Shown: positions 62,552 to 64,000 of the stretch, one piece after another
Layout of the letters: each line of letters begins with the position of its first letter
Position numbering within the stretch: the stretch's first letter is position 1
Assembly (NCBI RefSeq): GCF_001813675.1
Contig: NZ_KV813650.1
Coordinates: forward strand, 191,114-255,113
Direction: 5' to 3'
From: Streptococcus sp. HMSC078D09
GTDB lineage: Bacteria > Bacillota > Bacilli > Lactobacillales > Streptococcaceae
Length of the DNA stretch: 64,000 nucleotides
Notes under the pieces: model-generated
Databases searched by the model: none
What the model saw: the letters and a program-made list of their open reading frames with translations, nothing else
Told to the model about the DNA's origin: nothing
Position numbers and translations under genes: made by a program

Positions 62552-62928
62552 GTTAGAAAAGAAAATAATCAGTAGATCCATGTGATTTGCTGATTGTAAA
62601 ACTAAAAGTTTATGTACAATTGACCAAACAAGACCTAAACCATTGATACAACTAAATTAGAAGCATAAAGTACATTCTTTAAAAAGTGTACTTTATTTTT
62701 ATTTTGTACATTATTTTGGAATGGTATTTTGTATGTTTGCTAGTGCATAATATCAGCTAATCGAAGAAATTGATTTGTACATTTTTTTACTCTAGTAACG
62801 GTAGAAGAAGTGGTGGTTCAATTGTACATTTTATTTAAAATATTTATAGTTATAAGATTAGTATTTGAAGCATAAATAAAGTAGATACAGTGGTATAATA
62901 GTGTCAAAAGACTTTCAGGAGAAATGAC
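62552..62928. other. AT-rich gene-free stretch with TTGTACATT repeats and SIR2-gene promoter
   Basis: About 380 bases without a gene. TGTACA occurs exactly at 62613, 62705, 62776 and 62823, the last three within TTGTACATT. The inverted pair aaagtaca/tgtacttt (62667-62674 with 62687-62694) followed by an AT/T run can act as the terminator of axe1. An extended -10 TGGTATAAT (-10 at 62894-62899) and CAGGAGAAATG serve the next gene. Confidence 0.6.
62667..62704 (+). terminator. Probable terminator after axe1
   Basis: Stem aaagtaca/tgtacttt with a 12-base A/T loop, followed by atttttatttt. Confidence 0.55.
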
Positions 62929-63951
62929 ATGAGATCGCACACAGTTATTCTAGGTGCTGGTGCTACTATTGCAGCAATTCCAGATGGTGATAAAAACGGC
63001 AAAAGTTCTTCAGTTATGAATGGATTGCTAAAAAAACTAAATTTAGAAGAAATTCTTGCTGGTGTTGAATTACAGACAAAGAGCGAAAATTTAGAAGATA
63101 TCTATTCAGAATTATTTGAGAGAGAAGAGTGCTCCGAAATAGTTAAAAAACTAGAAGAAAGACTCTATGATTATTTTGCTTCGTTGGAGTTACCTGATGA
63201 ACCAACAATTTATGATCTTTTAATATTAAGTTTAACTAATAAAGATTGCATAGCTACGTTTAATTGGGACCCTTTACTTATACAAGCTTATGTTCGCTGT
63301 TCAAAAATTACTCTGAACCTGCCACAAATTCTTTGTTTACATGGGAATGTAGCTGTCGGTTTTTGTGAAGAACATACTGAGTTTGGAACAGTAGATTACT
63401 ATTGCCCAACATGTTATAAAAAATTAAATCCAACAAAATTATTGTATCCCGTAAAAAACAAAGACTATTCTTCCGATGGATACATAAATTGGTGTTGGAA
63501 AGCATTAGATTACTTTGTCGATCATTCATATATGTTAACTATTTTTGGATACAGTGCTCCTAAGAGCGATGTAGATGCTGTTAATTTAATGAAAAAAGCA
63601 TGGGGAAATATTGAAGACCGACCACTTGAAGAAGTTTCCGTAATAGATATTATAGACGAAGAGACTATGCTAAATACATGGAAAGACTTTATTCATAGCC
63701 ATCATTATAGGTATTCAAATTCATTTTTTGATTCTTACTTAGCAAAATTTCCAAGAAGAACTTGTGAAACCGTATTTGCAACATTTTCATTAAATGTTCC
63801 TTCTGATGGTAGTAGAGGATTTAAAGAGAATTTTAATTGGGACATGATAAAAGAGTTTTTATCTGATATGTTAGTTGAAGAACAGGAAAATAAAGGAAAA
63901 TCAAATTTAAAATCGAGATATTTAGTTTGGGGTGAAGATGTTAACAAATAA
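62929..63951 (+). CDS. SIR2-like NAD-binding protein, probable defence gene
   Basis: A 340-residue protein with the landmarks of the SIR2-like fold: N-terminal glycine motif LGAGATIAA (8-16), TFNWDP with Asn112/Asp114, LHGN with His138, and FGYSAPKSD (206-214). A zinc-ribbon-like set (C146, H149, C159, C162) lies between, as in sirtuin-type folds. In phage-defence SIR2 proteins the Asn and His are the NADase residues. The remainder (~225-340) is unrecognised. The gene is AT-rich, has an extended -10 and a good ribosome site, and overlaps the following gene by 14 bases. A histone-type deacetylase role is unlikely. Confidence 0.75.
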   Translation: MRSHTVILGAGATIAAIPDGDKNGKSSSVMNGLLKKLNLEEILAGVELQTKSENLEDIYSELFEREECSEIVKKLEERLYDYFASLELPDEPTIYDLLILSLTNKDCIATFNWDPLLIQAYVRCSKITLNLPQILCLHGNVAVGFCEEHTEFGTVDYYCPTCYKKLNPTKLLYPVKNKDYSSDGYINWCWKALDYFVDHSYMLTIFGYSAPKSDVDAVNLMKKAWGNIEDRPLEEVSVIDIIDEETMLNTWKDFIHSHHYRYSNSFFDSYLAKFPRRTCETVFATFSLNVPSDGSRGFKENFNWDMIKEFLSDMLVEEQENKGKSNLKSRYLVWGEDVNK

Positions 63952-64000
63952 TCCAATTAATCATAGTGTACTTAAATTGTCAATGGATTTCGATAATGCT
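63938..64000 (+). CDS. Start of an unknown gene coupled to the SIR2-like gene (truncated by window end)
   Basis: An open frame begins with the ATG at 63938, inside the end of the SIR2-like gene, and runs to the window edge (21 codons, MLTNNPINHSVLKLSMDF...). The 14-base overlap suggests coupled translation and a two-component locus. Too short to name; a HerA-like ATPase or other effector partner is only one possibility. Confidence 0.5.
   Translation, partial: MLTNNPINHSVLKLSMDFDNA

Noticed and set aside
1-64000. tRNA, rRNA, CRISPR arrays, transposases, prophage genes
   Set aside because: None seen on reading both strands; no spaced direct repeats of CRISPR type and no CCA-ending cloverleaf sequences noticed.

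Overview
The window is chromosomal DNA from a Streptococcus of the mitis/sanguinis type. A S. parasanguinis/S. australis-like species is my best guess, but species is not provable here. The evidence is dense low-GC coding with AGGAGG-type ribosome sites, and streptococcal neighbourhoods such as rex-(DUF4649-DUF1831)-cysteine desulfurase-prs2-CYTH-relQ-nadK-rluD-pta, tdk-prfA-prmC-sua5-glyA-ndpA-lysozyme-like-DUF1002, guaA-GntR and ylxM-ffh. I see no rRNA, tRNA, CRISPR array, insertion sequence or prophage.

Layout. 1-7.6 kb: redox regulator, sulfur transfer, PRPP/NAD/(p)ppGpp metabolism and acetate kinase-pathway enzyme Pta. 7.6-15.1 kb: a clusterless MutY, phosphoglucomutase flanked by a dispersed ~180 bp repeat, a pantothenate/CoA operon and fhs. 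15.2-21.2 kb: MATE pump, a split YdcF gene, BrnQ, and a CcdA/TlpA extracytoplasmic thiol pair. 21.2-25.6 kb: a flavin cluster (two FMN reductases, one fused to a PAS-like domain with a His/Asp tail, and an ApbE flavin transferase) next to NADH oxidase. 25.8-32.3 kb: ClC transporter, the iron operon efeO-efeB-efeU with its own tatC-tatA, then a 36-residue membrane microprotein. 32.3-35 kb: an AT-rich accessory patch with a SAP-type protein, two unknown genes, a possible gene remnant and a hairpin cluster. 35-43 kb: hydrolase, guaC with a PurR box, a purine riboswitch ahead of xpt-pbuX, MATE pump, and ilvD with a CodY box. 42.6-52.9 kb: core translation/one-carbon genes, a CiaR-box gene, guaA and a GntR regulator. 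53.2-58.4 kb: a five-gene, tightly overlapped operon (UGT-like glycosyltransferase, SDR, metallo-beta-lactamase-fold hydrolase, adenylate-forming enzyme, KAS III-like synthase). 58.5-62.5 kb: ylxM, a small unknown gene, ffh and two alpha/beta hydrolases. 62.9-64 kb: a SIR2-like gene and the start of an overlapping partner.

The strongest candidate for an undescribed system is the 53.2-58.4 kb operon. It has the parts of a small lipid pathway: acyl condensation, ketone reduction, carboxylate activation, hydrolysis and glycosylation. It recalls the OleA/OleD logic of olefin synthesis but is not the same gene set. The second candidate is the SIR2-like gene pair at the right edge, which looks like the beginning of a defence locus but is cut off.

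Regulation is unusually readable. PurR boxes sit at identical distances from the -10 of fhs and guaC, CodY-like boxes precede ilvD and the efe operon, a CiaR direct repeat precedes the DUF1002 gene, and two genes (mutY, ylxM) appear to be transcribed from extended -10 promoters as leaderless messages. All functional assignments are from reading the sequence and family knowledge; no database search was run.
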